A stretch of DNA of 64,000 bases from Bordetella pertussis 18323 (GCF_000306945.1 NC_018518.1:248001-312000), one strand, 5' to 3'. Numbered from the stretch's first letter, positions 26,538 to 35,764 are shown. The notes: generated by a model not told the origin, from the sequence alone. Program-made: numbers and translations.

Positions 26538-27302
26538 ACCATATCAGTATCAGGTACGAGGACTCGGTGGCGGTGGTGACTTACGACCGGGGAGAGAAGA
26601 AGAATGCGATGTCGATGCAGATCATCCGGGACCTCACCGCGACGGCCGAGGCGCTGAAGGATCGCCACGACATCACGTGCGTGGTGCTCGGCGGCAGCCG
26701 CGCGGCGTTCAGCGCCGGGGTGGACCTGACCGACCCGGAGCGTTTCGACCTGGCCGGCAAGAGCCTGAGCGAGCAACGCCAGATCCTTACCCTCGGCACG
26801 CGCATGTGCCGGGCCTGGGAGGAACTGCCGCAGATCACCGTCGCGGCCATCGAGGGCATGAATGTGGGCGGCGGCGTGGCGCTGACGCTGTGCTGCGACT
26901 GGCGCGTGATGGCCGACGACGCGTATCTGTTCGTGCCCGAGGCCCAGATCGGGATCAACCTGAGCTGGAACGCGATCCCGCGGCTGGTGAACATGGTCGG
27001 CGCCTCCATGGCCAAGCAGATCGTGCTGCTCGGCGAGAAGATGCCCAGCGCCCAGGCCAGGGAACTGGGCCTGGTCGATTGGGTGGTGCCGGGCGGCAGC
27101 GCCGAGGCGCGCGCCATCGAGGTCGCCGGCCGCGTATCGCAGTGTCCGGCGCATGTGGTGAGAATGAGCAAGCAGAGCATCAACGCCCACGCGAACGCGC
27201 TGAATCATCTCGGCACGTATATGGATGTCGATCAGGCCATGGTGTGCGGCGCCTCGCCCGAGGCGGCGCGCGCGCGGCCAGTTCAACAAGGCGCGGGCCT
27301 AG
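26534..27302 (+). pseudogene. Enoyl-CoA hydratase family protein, frameshifted near its 3' end
   Basis: A crotonase with VAVVTYDRGEKKNAMSM, FSAGVDLTDP and EGMNVGGGVALTLCCDWRVM, complete except for its last dozen codons. At the alternating GC tract 27266-27276 the frame slips: the other frame gives GQFNKARA and TAG at 27300, a fitting C-terminus. The actual frame misses that stop and stays open through the next gene to 28021, adding about 240 unrelated residues. The catalytic domain could still fold, so loss of function is likely but not certain. Confidence 0.75.
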
Positions 27303-27350
27303 CGGCCGCGCGCGGCCGGCTGGACAAGAAAAACGACCAGGAGACAAAAG

Positions 27351-28016
27351 ATGAATACCAATATCGCGAAGTGGCTGGGGCGGCTGGTGGTGGCCGGCGT
27401 GGCGTTCGGATCCGGCGCGCCGGCCGCGCCGGCCGCGACGGCCGCCGATCAGCCATCGTCCTGGCCGCGCAAGTCGGTGACGATCGTGGTTCCCTTCTCG
27501 CCGGGCGGGTCCACCGACCAGATCGCCAGGCTGTTCAGCGCCAAGCTGGCCGAGAAGCTGGGACAGCCGTTCGTGGTCGTCAACCGCCCCGGCGCCGGCA
27601 CGATCGTGGGCATGCAGGAGGTGGTGCGCGCCAGGCCCGACGGCTACACGCTGCTGCTGGCGGTGCCTCCCCTGGTAGTCAACCCGGCCCTGTACCCGCA
27701 GCTCAGCTACCAACCGCTGCGCGATACGCAGGCGGTGGGCCTGGTGGCGCTCAATCCGAACGTGCTGGTGGTGCCGGCCGACTCGCCATGGCGCACGCCG
27801 CAGCAATTGTTCGAAGCCGCCCAGGCCAAGCCGGACACGATCACGATCGGCTCGCCCGGCATCGGCACCGTGCCGCACCTGGTCAGCCTGCTGATCGGAC
27901 AGGAGCTGAACGTGCGCGTGGTGCCGGTGCCCTACAAGGGCAGCGCCGCGCTCATGCCCGACCTGGTCAGCGGCCGGGTCAACGCGGCGATGGACAATCT
28001 GTTCGCGCAAGTGGCT
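27351..28016 (+). pseudogene. Bug/TctC protein, 3' end removed at IS481 copy 2
   Basis: The first 222 codons of a Bug gene: AGGAG ribosome site, signal peptide region, SWPRKSVTIVVPFSPGGSTD and NRPGAGTIVGMQEVVRARPD. Coding stops at the IS481 right end at 28017. About 100 C-terminal residues are missing, and they are not found on the far side of the element, which instead carries an azoreductase gene. This is therefore a rearrangement or deletion end-point, not a simple insertion. Confidence 0.9.
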
Positions 28017-28962
28017 TGTGAACTGTCAATAGGTTGTATTCGTCCAGGTTGAGTCTGGAGATGGGTACAGCGCGCCCGATGCCTTGGTGGGGTCGATGCC
28101 AGTTGTAGTGGTGTAGCCAGGATTTCATGGCATCGGCTCGGTGTTGGGAGTTCTGGTAGGTGTGAGCGTAAGCCCACTCACGCAAGGCCGACTGGATGAA
28201 GCGTTCGGCCTTGCCATTGGTCTGTGGGCGGTAAGGTCGGGTAAAGCGGTGCTTGATGCCCAGCTCATGGCACAGCGCGGCGAAGGCGCGGCTGCGAAAG
28301 GCCGAGCCATTGTCGGTGAGCAAGCGCTGGATGGTCACGCCCAGGCGCTGGTAGTAGGCCACTGCGTCCTTGAGGAACTGGACGGCGCTGGGGAAGCGCT
28401 CGTCGGGGTGGATGTCGGTGAAGGCCACGCGGGCGTGGTCATCGATGGCCACGAAGACGAAGTCCCAGCCGGCCCCCTCAACGGTATCGCGTCGGTTGCC
28501 CGTGACCCGGTGGCCAGGGCGCTGGATACGTCCCAGCTTCTTGATGTCGATGTGCAGCAGATCGCCGGGGGCCTGATGCTCGTAGCGCACCACCGGCTCG
28601 GCCGGCTCCAGGTCGGCCAGGTGCGACAGACCGGCGCGGGCCAGGACGCGGCTGACGGTGCTGGCTGACACGCCCAGCGCCTGGGCGATGCGCGCTTGGG
28701 TCAGCCGCTTGCGGCGCAGCTCCACGATAGCCAGCGCCTTGGCCGGCGCAATCGCTCGGGGCGAGACCGTCGGGCGCGAGGACGCATCGGCCAAGCCCGC
28801 CTGGCCCTGAGCCAGGAAGCGGCCCAGCCATTTGCGCACAGTCGGCGCGGTGACCCCATAGGCGCGGGCCGCTTCAGGCACACAAACTTGATGGGCGATC
28901 AATTGCTGGACCATTTCGAGTCGACGTAGGAAGGTCAATCGGGCATGCTTATGGGTGTTCAT
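27979..28962 (-). CDS. IS481 transposase, copy 2, extended by 11 residues
   Basis: Same transposase as copy 1 up to NLLTVH. The target CTAG that normally supplies the stop is absent at this right end, so translation runs on into the broken Bug gene as KPLARTDCPSPR before stopping at 27979. The protein is 327 instead of 316 residues. The catalytic core is unaffected. Confidence 0.93.
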   Translation of the reverse strand: MNTHKHARLTFLRRLEMVQQLIAHQVCVPEAARAYGVTAPTVRKWLGRFLAQGQAGLADASSRPTVSPRAIAPAKALAIVELRRKRLTQARIAQALGVSASTVSRVLARAGLSHLADLEPAEPVVRYEHQAPGDLLHIDIKKLGRIQRPGHRVTGNRRDTVEGAGWDFVFVAIDDHARVAFTDIHPDERFPSAVQFLKDAVAYYQRLGVTIQRLLTDNGSAFRSRAFAALCHELGIKHRFTRPYRPQTNGKAERFIQSALREWAYAHTYQNSQHRADAMKSWLHHYNWHRPHQGIGRAVPISRLNLDEYNLLTVHKPLARTDCPSPR

Positions 28963-29059
28963 CCGGCCGGGCTCCTTGAGTGAACTGGGGGGGTGGCGAT
29001 TTCCAGTTTCTCAAATCCGGTTCGGATGAACCATGCATACAACCTATTGAATCTTCACA
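28017..29059 (-). mobile_element. IS481, copy 2 (complete, inverted)
   Basis: A full 1043-bp element in reverse orientation, right end at 28017 and left end at 29059. The right-hand flank is ACTAGG, which fits NCTAGN. The left-hand flank GTGGCT has no CTAG at all. The element joins two unrelated broken genes (Bug and azoR), so DNA next to its right end has been deleted or exchanged. Confidence 0.95.
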
Positions 29060-29298
29060 ACTAGGTCATCGCTGAGCGCGGCGATGCGCTGCTGCTGCGC
29101 GTTGCGCGCCTCGGCGGGCGTGAACAGCGCCCCGACCGTCGCGCCGTCGAAATACGGCACGGGATCGGCGGCCAGATCGCGGATCTTGACCATACCGCCG
29201 GGTTCGGACTGCTTCAGGCGGGCCAGCAGATGGTCGGCCAGTTGCTTGGAATTCGAACGATCGCCAAGGATCGAGGACAGGATGACGAGGGTTTTCAT
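29060..29298 (-). pseudogene. azoR: FMN-dependent NADH:quinone/azo reductase, 5' fragment cut by IS481 copy 2
   Basis: The first 79 codons of an AzoR-type flavodoxin-like reductase: MKTLVILSSILGDRSNSKQL carries the N-terminal FMN-phosphate loop, and PVPYFDGATVGALFTPAEAR follows the usual family order. The frame then enters the IS481 left end, so about 120 residues are missing. The gene is divergent from a LysR gene, a common regulatory arrangement for azoR. Confidence 0.8.
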
Positions 29299-29396
29299 AA
29301 GGTGGGCCTCCAGTGGTACGGCGTCGTGCCGTGTAGCCATGGCGTTACTTTAAGAGGCTTCATTGTTTACATAAACCCAGTTAAGATGAACTGTTC

Positions 29397-29412
29397 GTTC
29401 TGAATTTAGAAC
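29397..29412. promoter_or_regulatory. Inverted repeat GTTCT-N6-AGAAC just ahead of the LysR gene
   Basis: A palindrome with five-base perfect arms and centre GAATTT, ending seven bases before the LysR start. The intergenic stretch 29299-29419 is otherwise AT-rich. The position fits an autoregulatory site for the LysR protein controlling the divergent azoR fragment. Confidence 0.4.
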
Positions 29413-29419
29413 AATTTTC

Positions 29420-30343
29420 ATGCAAGATCTCAACGACCTCTACTACTTCGCCCAAGTCGTCGAGCAAGGCGGCTTCAGTGCGGCATCGCGGGTGCTCGAT
29501 GTCCCGAAATCCCGCCTGTCGCGCCGCATCTCGCAACTGGAGGACCGGCTGGGGGTGCGCCTGCTGCAACGCACGACGCGCCGCCTGCGCCTGACCACGG
29601 CCGGCGAACGCTACCTGCACTACTGCCAGGAAATGACGGCGTCCGCGCGTGCGGCCGAGGACGCCATGCGGCAGTTGCAATCCGCGCCCGCGGGCCCGGT
29701 GGTGGTCAGTTGCCCGGTGTCGATTGCCCAGCAGATGCTGGCGCCGCTGCTGCCGGAATTCCTCGACGCCTGGCCGTCGGTATCGGTGCAGCTGCTGGTC
29801 ACCAACCGGCGGGTGGACGTGATCCGGGAGGGGGTGGACCTGGCCTTGCGCGTGCGCACCAAGCTGGATACCGATGCCGAGCTGGTGGTCAAGCATCTGG
29901 GCATAGCCAGCGGCACCCTGGTGGCAAGCCCCGCCTACCTGCAACGCCATGGCACGCCCGAAACGCCGCAGGAACTGGCCTCGCATCGCACGCTCAGCTT
30001 CAACGACCCGCAGAACGAAGTGCGCTGGCCGCTGACCAACCAGCGCGGGGAATCGGTCGAAGTCGCCGTGCAGCCGGTGCTGGCCAGCAATGACTTCATC
30101 GTGCTGACCCAGGCCGCGGTGCGCGGGCGCGGCATCGCGCTGCTGCCGTCGATGGCCAGCGAAGCGGAGCTGCGGCGCGGCGAGCTGGTGCGGGTACTGC
30201 CGGACTGGCGCTCGCCGGAAGGCATCGTGCATTGCATCTACCCGTCGCGGCGCGGCATGATGCCCGCCGTGCGCGCTTTCCTGGACTTTCTTGCCAAGCG
30301 CGTGCCCCCGCTGGTGCGCCAGAGCGACACGGCCCGGCCGTAG
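29420..30343 (+). CDS. LysR family transcriptional regulator
   Basis: A 307-residue LysR protein: winged helix at residues 1-60 (LNDLYYFAQVVEQGGFSAAS, DVPKSRLSRRISQLEDRLGV) and a C-terminal effector domain of the DsdC/AaeR-like subgroup. It is divergent from the azoR fragment, its probable former target. It converges on btcA, with eight bases between the stops. Confidence 0.9.
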   Translation: MQDLNDLYYFAQVVEQGGFSAASRVLDVPKSRLSRRISQLEDRLGVRLLQRTTRRLRLTTAGERYLHYCQEMTASARAAEDAMRQLQSAPAGPVVVSCPVSIAQQMLAPLLPEFLDAWPSVSVQLLVTNRRVDVIREGVDLALRVRTKLDTDAELVVKHLGIASGTLVASPAYLQRHGTPETPQELASHRTLSFNDPQNEVRWPLTNQRGESVEVAVQPVLASNDFIVLTQAAVRGRGIALLPSMASEAELRRGELVRVLPDWRSPEGIVHCIYPSRRGMMPAVRAFLDFLAKRVPPLVRQSDTARP

Positions 30344-30351
30344 GGCCGGCC

Positions 30352-30750
30352 TCAGGCCTTGCGGCCGGCGACCTCGGCCGTGTCCTGCGGCGCCGGCGGC
30401 GCGGCGGCCGGGGCCATGAGGGCCGCGGCGCGCGCCGCGACCCGCACCAGCAACGCGTGCAATTGCTCGGCCGTCAGGCGGCCGACATGCTCGCGCGCCC
30501 ACAGGATGGCCTCGCCCTGCTCGGACAGGTCCAGCAGCACGGGCGGCCACTGCGCCAGGCTGTTGACCAGCGCCGCGCCCGGCAGCGGATCGGGCGCCGG
30601 ACCAAGCGGCAGCAGCACGGTCACCATGTCGTCCTCGCATCCGATATGGACCGCCCATTGCTCATCGATGGCCAGGGAGGTGACCGGCTCGTCGGCGCCA
30701 ACGGGCAGCCCCAGCAGGTGGCGCAGGTTGCGGATGAGCAAAGGGAACAT
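30352..30750 (-). CDS. btcA: Type III secretion chaperone BtcA
   Basis: A 132-residue protein (MFPLLIRNLRHLLGLPVGAD) with the size and acidic middle region of a class I type III chaperone. It is encoded divergently from bteA. In Bordetella, BtcA binds the N-terminal part of the effector BteA and is needed for its secretion. The identification rests on the unmistakable bteA next door plus remembered gene order. The C-terminal tail is Ala/Pro-rich. Confidence 0.8.
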   Translation of the reverse strand: MFPLLIRNLRHLLGLPVGADEPVTSLAIDEQWAVHIGCEDDMVTVLLPLGPAPDPLPGAALVNSLAQWPPVLLDLSEQGEAILWAREHVGRLTAEQLHALLVRVAARAAALMAPAAAPPAPQDTAEVAGRKA

Positions 30751-30991
30751 GGCATCTCCTGAGCATACGTACGGATGGGGTCACATATGCTGACCTCCCC
30801 GGCGCCCGGCCCAAATCAGGCAAACGCTGCCCGCCATGGGGGAAAGCGGCCTAACGAGCACGGACTTCTCCGCGCCACGCGGGACGCGAAGAACGCCGGA
30901 CAGGCCGCGGTTACCAACATGGCATCCGGCGGGCTGGCTGTCGCCCGCGCCGCATCCGGCCATCGCCGCCCCAACCACGGAGGACCCGCAC
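30751..30991. promoter_or_regulatory. Divergent btcA-bteA promoter region
   Basis: A 241-bp gap between the chaperone and effector starts. In Bordetella both genes belong to the type III regulon driven by the ECF sigma factor BtrS. I cannot place its binding site with confidence. GGAGG at 30979-30983 is the bteA ribosome site. No other gene is apparent. Confidence 0.5.
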
Positions 30992-32971
30992 ATGTTGAGC
31001 AACAACGTCAATCCGGTCGTCGGCCTGTCGTACCGCCCCCTGCCCGAGACGCCGCCCAGCGGCCAGGCCGCCGCACACCCCTCCATGCGCCTGCTCGAGC
31101 CGAACAACGACGAATTCGTGCGCAGCGTGGCCAGCCCGCGCCTGCACCACAGCAGCGAGGCGCTGCGCGAAGTCAAGCACGATGTCAGGCAGTTCCAGGC
31201 CAGCGGCGACCGCTCGCTGCAGCAACTGCGCGACCTGGAAGTGGCGCTCAATCACTGGGAGGCCAGCCAGCCCAGGGAGTTCGCCAAGCGCGGCGGCCTG
31301 GTGGCCGAATTGCGCACCGCCATCGACGCCTACAAGCAGCAGCTGCACGAGCAGGCGCCCAGCCATGCCAATCTGGACGTGAAATGGCTGGATGGGCTGC
31401 GCGCCGGGTCGATGGCGCTGCAAGGCGACGTCAAGGTCTGGATGCAGAACCTCGAAGACCTGCATACGCGGCGTCCCGACGAATTCGCCGCCCGCCTGCA
31501 GCAATCCACCGACGCGCTGTACAGCCACCTGGAGGCCCAATGGGCGAAGCAGCACGGAACGCCGCCCACGGCGAGCGACGTCGCGGGCATGCCGCAATGG
31601 CAGGAATACACCGCCATGCTGCGCGAGCGCTTCGCGGGCCTGGACACCATACGCCCCAACCTGACGGCCGAGGAAAACGGCGTCGCCATCCTCAAGACGC
31701 AGACGCAGCTGCTGGCTTTGCAGCGGGCGCAGGAAGCGCTGCAGGCCAGCCTGGCCGACGGCGTGTCGCACCAGGGCGACGTCGGCCTGCTGCGCACCCA
31801 GTTGCTGGCCGGCATGGTCGAAGGATTGATCGCCCTGCAGCAGGCCGACGACGACAGCGCGCTATGGAGCCGCCCTTCCGCCGCCGATAGCGGCGGCCGC
31901 CTGTCCGTCGAAGCCGGTGCCAAGGCCAGCACCGATTTCGAGGCGCCGGCCAGCAAGGGCGAGCTGCTCAGGGGCAAGGGCATCAGCGGCGAAGCCGTGC
32001 TGGAGGCGTTCGCCAACATCGAGATGAGCGTAAGCGGCTCGCGCGCCGGCGCCGCCGGCGAGGCGGAAGGCTCGCTGCGGCTGTACGGCGAGTCCACGGC
32101 ACGCGCCGAGGTGTCCGGGTCGTTCGAGCCTTTCGCCCTGTCGGGCAGCATCGGGCGCGAGGAAGCCGACGGCGACACCGCGGCCAGCGCCAACCCCGTG
32201 CTGTCGCTGAACGTGAGCGCCGAGCTGTCGAGCAAGCTGGGGCTGGAAGCCCAGGGCTCGGTGACGCTGGGCAGTTTGCTCAAGCTGGATGCCGAAGGAC
32301 GCGCGGAAGTCGGCGCCAGCGCCGAGGTCTCGGGCGCGGCGGCGATCGACAAGCGCAGCGACGGCCTCAGCGTGCGCCTGGAGGCCCAGGCCGAGGCCTT
32401 CGCGGGCCTGAAGGCCGAAGGAACGTTGACGGCCAACCTGCTGCACAGCAAATATGCCGACGCGCACGGGCTGACCGCCTCGGTCACCGGTAGCGCCGCC
32501 AATGTCGGACTGGGAGCCACGGCCGAGGGCAAGCTGGTGGCCAGCCCCGGCCAGTTCGAAATGGGCGGCGAGGTCGGCACCACGCTCGGCGTGGGCGGCA
32601 ATATCGGCTGGAACAGCAAGGTCGACGTCAACGCTTCGACCGCCTACGCCTACGAACTGGCCTCGGCGGCCATGGCGCGCTTTGACGCCTTACGCGCCAG
32701 CCAGCTCGACCATGACGCCAAGACCAGCGGCAACGAAAGCCAGCTCAACCGCCTGGCGGCCAACCTGCAATCGCACATCGACGCGACCAGCCAAAAACTG
32801 GATGCACTGAACAGCGCCGGGGTCGAAAGCCGGATCCGCAAGGTGGACGGGTTTGCCGCCGGCGACGGCGCCCAGGCGGCGGCCGGCCTGGCGGCACAAA
32901 TGGCCTTGGTGGAAACGGGCGCGGACCTCAGCCACGACATCAAGATCACGGCGCTGAATCTACGCGCATGA
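30992..32971 (+). CDS. bteA: Type III secretion effector BteA (BopC), B. pertussis-type allele
   Basis: A 659-residue effector starting MLSNNVNPVVGLSYRPLPET, recognised as BteA, the cytotoxin injected by the Bordetella type III system. The first ~130 residues form the lipid-raft targeting helical bundle and chaperone-binding region; the C-terminal half, rich in short Ala/Ser/Gly/Glu strands, carries the cytotoxic activity. Counting from the chosen Met, residues 501-504 read S-A-A-N. The extra Ala at 503 is the published B. pertussis change that lowers cytotoxicity relative to the 658-residue B. bronchiseptica protein. The ATG follows GGAGG by eight bases. Confidence 0.93.
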   Translation: MLSNNVNPVVGLSYRPLPETPPSGQAAAHPSMRLLEPNNDEFVRSVASPRLHHSSEALREVKHDVRQFQASGDRSLQQLRDLEVALNHWEASQPREFAKRGGLVAELRTAIDAYKQQLHEQAPSHANLDVKWLDGLRAGSMALQGDVKVWMQNLEDLHTRRPDEFAARLQQSTDALYSHLEAQWAKQHGTPPTASDVAGMPQWQEYTAMLRERFAGLDTIRPNLTAEENGVAILKTQTQLLALQRAQEALQASLADGVSHQGDVGLLRTQLLAGMVEGLIALQQADDDSALWSRPSAADSGGRLSVEAGAKASTDFEAPASKGELLRGKGISGEAVLEAFANIEMSVSGSRAGAAGEAEGSLRLYGESTARAEVSGSFEPFALSGSIGREEADGDTAASANPVLSLNVSAELSSKLGLEAQGSVTLGSLLKLDAEGRAEVGASAEVSGAAAIDKRSDGLSVRLEAQAEAFAGLKAEGTLTANLLHSKYADAHGLTASVTGSAANVGLGATAEGKLVASPGQFEMGGEVGTTLGVGGNIGWNSKVDVNASTAYAYELASAAMARFDALRASQLDHDAKTSGNESQLNRLAANLQSHIDATSQKLDALNSAGVESRIRKVDGFAAGDGAQAAAGLAAQMALVETGADLSHDIKITALNLRA

Positions 32972-32996
32972 CGGCGAGGCGTTCGAGGCGAGGCGC

Positions 32997-34370
32997 TCAG
33001 CCGCTGCGCCGGAACGCCTCGGCCTCGTCGGCCGGCGCGCTCTGGTCGTACAGGGGAATCCAGAACACGGCGCACAATCCGATCCCGCCCTGGGCGTTGG
33101 GCTCGCCGTCGCGCAATTCGATATCGCCATCGTTGCGCCGCGCATAGGCACGGGCAATCGACAGCCCCAGCCCCGATCCCGACGACGACGCATGGCGGTC
33201 GCCCGCCATGCGGTCGAACCGGGCAAACGCCCGGGCGCGCAATAGCGGCTCGATGCCGGGGCCATCGTCGGCGACCTGCACCTCGGCGCGGCCGGGGTAG
33301 CGCACGACCGATACCGTGATGTGCGCCCCCGCCGGGGCATAGTTGATGGCGTTGTGCACCAGGTTGGACAGGGCCTCGTGCAGTTCGACCTCGCTGCCCC
33401 AGACCGGCACCACGGCGGTGTCGCTGGCGCCTTCGGCCTCGTCGCCGCGCGCGTCGACCCAGCCCAGATCCTGCTGCTTCTCGTGGGCCAGCGGCAGATA
33501 CTGCAGCACGACGTCGCGCGCCACGTCGTTGAGGTCGAGCTCCTGGCGCGGTGGCGCATCGGCCTGGCTGGCATGCGCCAGCGACAGCAGCTGCTCGGTC
33601 AGGCAGCGGGTGCGGCCAAGCTGGTCGACGATGGCGCGCAACCCCTCCTGGGCGCGCACCGGATCGCGCTCGCGCAAGGCGTATTGCGCCTGGGTCAGCA
33701 TGATGGCCAAGGGCGTGCGCAACTGGTGCGACGCGTCGGCCAGGAACTGCGACTGTTCGTCCAGCACGCGGCGATGACGGGCAATGTGGTGATTGACGGC
33801 CTCGACCAGCGGCGCGACCTCGCTGGGCACCCGCGTGGCGTCCAGCGGCGTCAGGTCGTCGGGCCGGCGGGTGCGGATATCGTTGCGCAGGCGCACCAGC
33901 GGCCGCAGGGCCCAGTTCACCCCCCACCAGACCAGCAAGGCCACCAGCGCCAGCATGCGGGTATCGCGCAAGACCTCCTGGCGCTGCGCGCTGGCCTCGG
34001 CCTCGACGCGCTTGCCGATGCTTTCGGCCACCACGACCAACACCTGGCGATGCTGGTTGCGGTAGTAGAGGTCGCGCACCACGGCCACGGCGCGCACCGG
34101 ATCGTTGCGATACACCGCGTCGAAGAAGACCGGCTGCCCGTTGCTGCGCGGCCAGTACGGAGGACGCGGCATCTCCGGCATGCCCGACAGCGCCCGGCCG
34201 GGCTCGCGCGGCATGCCGGGCAGGTTTTCAGGCCAGGGGGGGTCGATTTCCTCGATGCGGTAATACTTTCGCATCCCGGCCTTCGCACCAACCCTTTTCG
34301 GCGCATTTTTGGCGTAACGCCAACAATGCCATACATTACTCAGAAATTCGAGTGCCTGGGGATTTGCCAT
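32997..34370 (-). pseudogene. QseC-like sensor histidine kinase, N-terminus replaced at a prophage junction
   Basis: The kinase reads from about 34271 to 32997. It has part of a periplasmic domain (YYRIEEIDPPWPENLPG), one transmembrane helix (TRMLALVALLVWWGVNWALR), HAMP, the phospho-acceptor His (FLADASHQLRTPLA), N box (LSNLVHNAINYAP) and ATP-lid motifs (VADDGPGIEP, GSGLGLSIA). The first helix and about 100 residues expected for a QseC-type kinase are absent. Upstream codons 34370-34275 lie in the prophage end and read unlike a kinase. No response regulator is adjacent. The remaining protein has no normal membrane topology. Confidence 0.8.
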
Positions 34371-34457
34371 CCCCCACCGCTTTGACTTAGGCCCACAAAA
34401 TCGCCTACTTTTCTACGCCAGATCCACGCCAGGATTTACGCCAAGGGAGAGTAGAGG

Positions 34458-35447
34458 ATGGGGACGTACCGCAAACGCGGGGACACATGGCGGGCTGAAA
34501 TAAATAAGGCCGGCGTCCGAGAGAGCAAGACGTTTCCCACGAAGCGCGAGGCCCAGGAGTGGGCCGCGGCCCGGGAAACGGAGCTGGCGACCATCGCCGT
34601 GGGGGAATCACCCCGAAATCTGTTGCGCAAGTGCTACAGCGGTACTGCGACGAGATATCCCCTCGGAACAAGGGGCACCGCTGGGAGCGGGTCCGGATCG
34701 CGCGCTTCTTGAAAGAAGAGGCGGATCTTTGCGCCAAGCTCATCCACACCATCAGTACCGCGGACCTCGGCGCATGGCGTGATCGCCGGCTGGCGCAGGT
34801 GCAGCCCGTCTCGGTACGGCGTGATATTGCCCTCCTGCGGGCCGCCTGGGGTTACGCCAGGCGCGAATGGAGGAACCTGAAGGATGAACCCCTGGCTGGA
34901 CCTGACGATGCCGCCAGAGGGCCGTCATCGTGAGCGAATTTACACCCAGGACGAAGTAGACCGCCTCGTATTGGCGCTCGGCTGGGAAGAAGGGCAGAAG
35001 GTGGTGACCGCCCGCCAGCAGACAGCCGTTTGTTTCCTGCTATCCCTCGAAACCGCCATGCGGTCAGGCGAGCTGCTGTCGCTGGAGCACTCGCAGGTAG
35101 ACCTGAAAAAGCGGGTAGCGCAACTGGACCAGACGAAGAATGGTGACCGCCGGGCGGTGCCTCTGTCCTCGCGGGCCGTTGCGCTGTTCAAGAGCCTGGC
35201 CGGCCTGAACGATGTCAAGGTCTTCACGATCACGCCGGCGCTGCGTGATGTGTATTTCCGGCAGGGTAAGGCCATCGCTGAAGTCGACGGGGCCACGTTC
35301 CACGACGCCCGCGCTACAGCACTCACGAGGCTATCGAAGAAGCTGTCCATCCTGGAACTGGCCAGGATGGTCGGGCACCGGGATCCGCGCAGCCTCATGA
35401 TCTATTACCGCGAGAGCGCCGCGGATATCGCCAAGAAACTGGATTAA
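34458..35447 (+). pseudogene. int: Phage tyrosine integrase with two frameshifts
   Basis: A tyrosine recombinase of about 330 codons. The N-terminal arm domain (MGTYRKRGDTWRAEINKAG) is in one frame. It shifts near the G5 run at 34602-34606, where a sixth G would restore GITPKSVAQ. It shifts back near 34885, where two bases are missing before NPWLDLTMPPEG. The catalytic part is intact: Arg in ETAMRSGELLSLE, HDAR, GHRDPRS and the Tyr of IYYRES. With both shifts it is almost certainly inactive. Confidence 0.85.
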
Positions 35448-35644
35448 GCCGCGCGCCTGCCATCGGGAGCCTGGCGCCGGCCATCAATCCAGTCCTCGAC
35501 CTCGCTGTACTTCCAGCGGCGCGCGCCGCCGAAAATGAAGGGGCGGGGAAAGTCCTTCCGCTTGGTCAGCCTGTCACGCACATGCGCGGGATTCAGCTGC
35601 AGGAGGCTGGCGATTTCGGTGTGTGTGATAAAGCGGTCTTCCAT
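35444..35644 (-). CDS. AlpA/Cox-type excisionase or small DNA-binding protein
   Basis: A 66-residue MerR-like winged-helix protein: TEIASLLQLNPAHVRDRLTK, then RWKYSEVEDWIDGRR. Such proteins direct excision or control integrase expression in prophages. It converges with the integrase, the stops overlapping by four bases, as is usual for int/xis modules. Confidence 0.75.
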   Translation of the reverse strand: MEDRFITHTEIASLLQLNPAHVRDRLTKRKDFPRPFIFGGARRWKYSEVEDWIDGRRQAPDGRRAA

Positions 35645-35764
35645 CTATTCCTCCCGTTCTTCCTTTTCGATTTCTCGGTTCAGCCAGCGGTGCAGTGCCA
35701 GGGCGAGCACCACTACGGCGCCCACGGCGATTCCCAGCAGGGCGAGGTAGGGCAGGTCAGGCAT
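35645..35764 (-). CDS. Small single-span membrane protein (prophage)
   Basis: A 39-residue protein with one hydrophobic helix (LALLGIAVGAVVVLALAL) and a charged tail REIEKEEREE. The start at 35764 overlaps the end of the upstream phage gene by eight bases, and its stop abuts the AlpA-like gene start. Function unknown. Confidence 0.55.
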   Translation of the reverse strand: MPDLPYLALLGIAVGAVVVLALALHRWLNREIEKEEREE

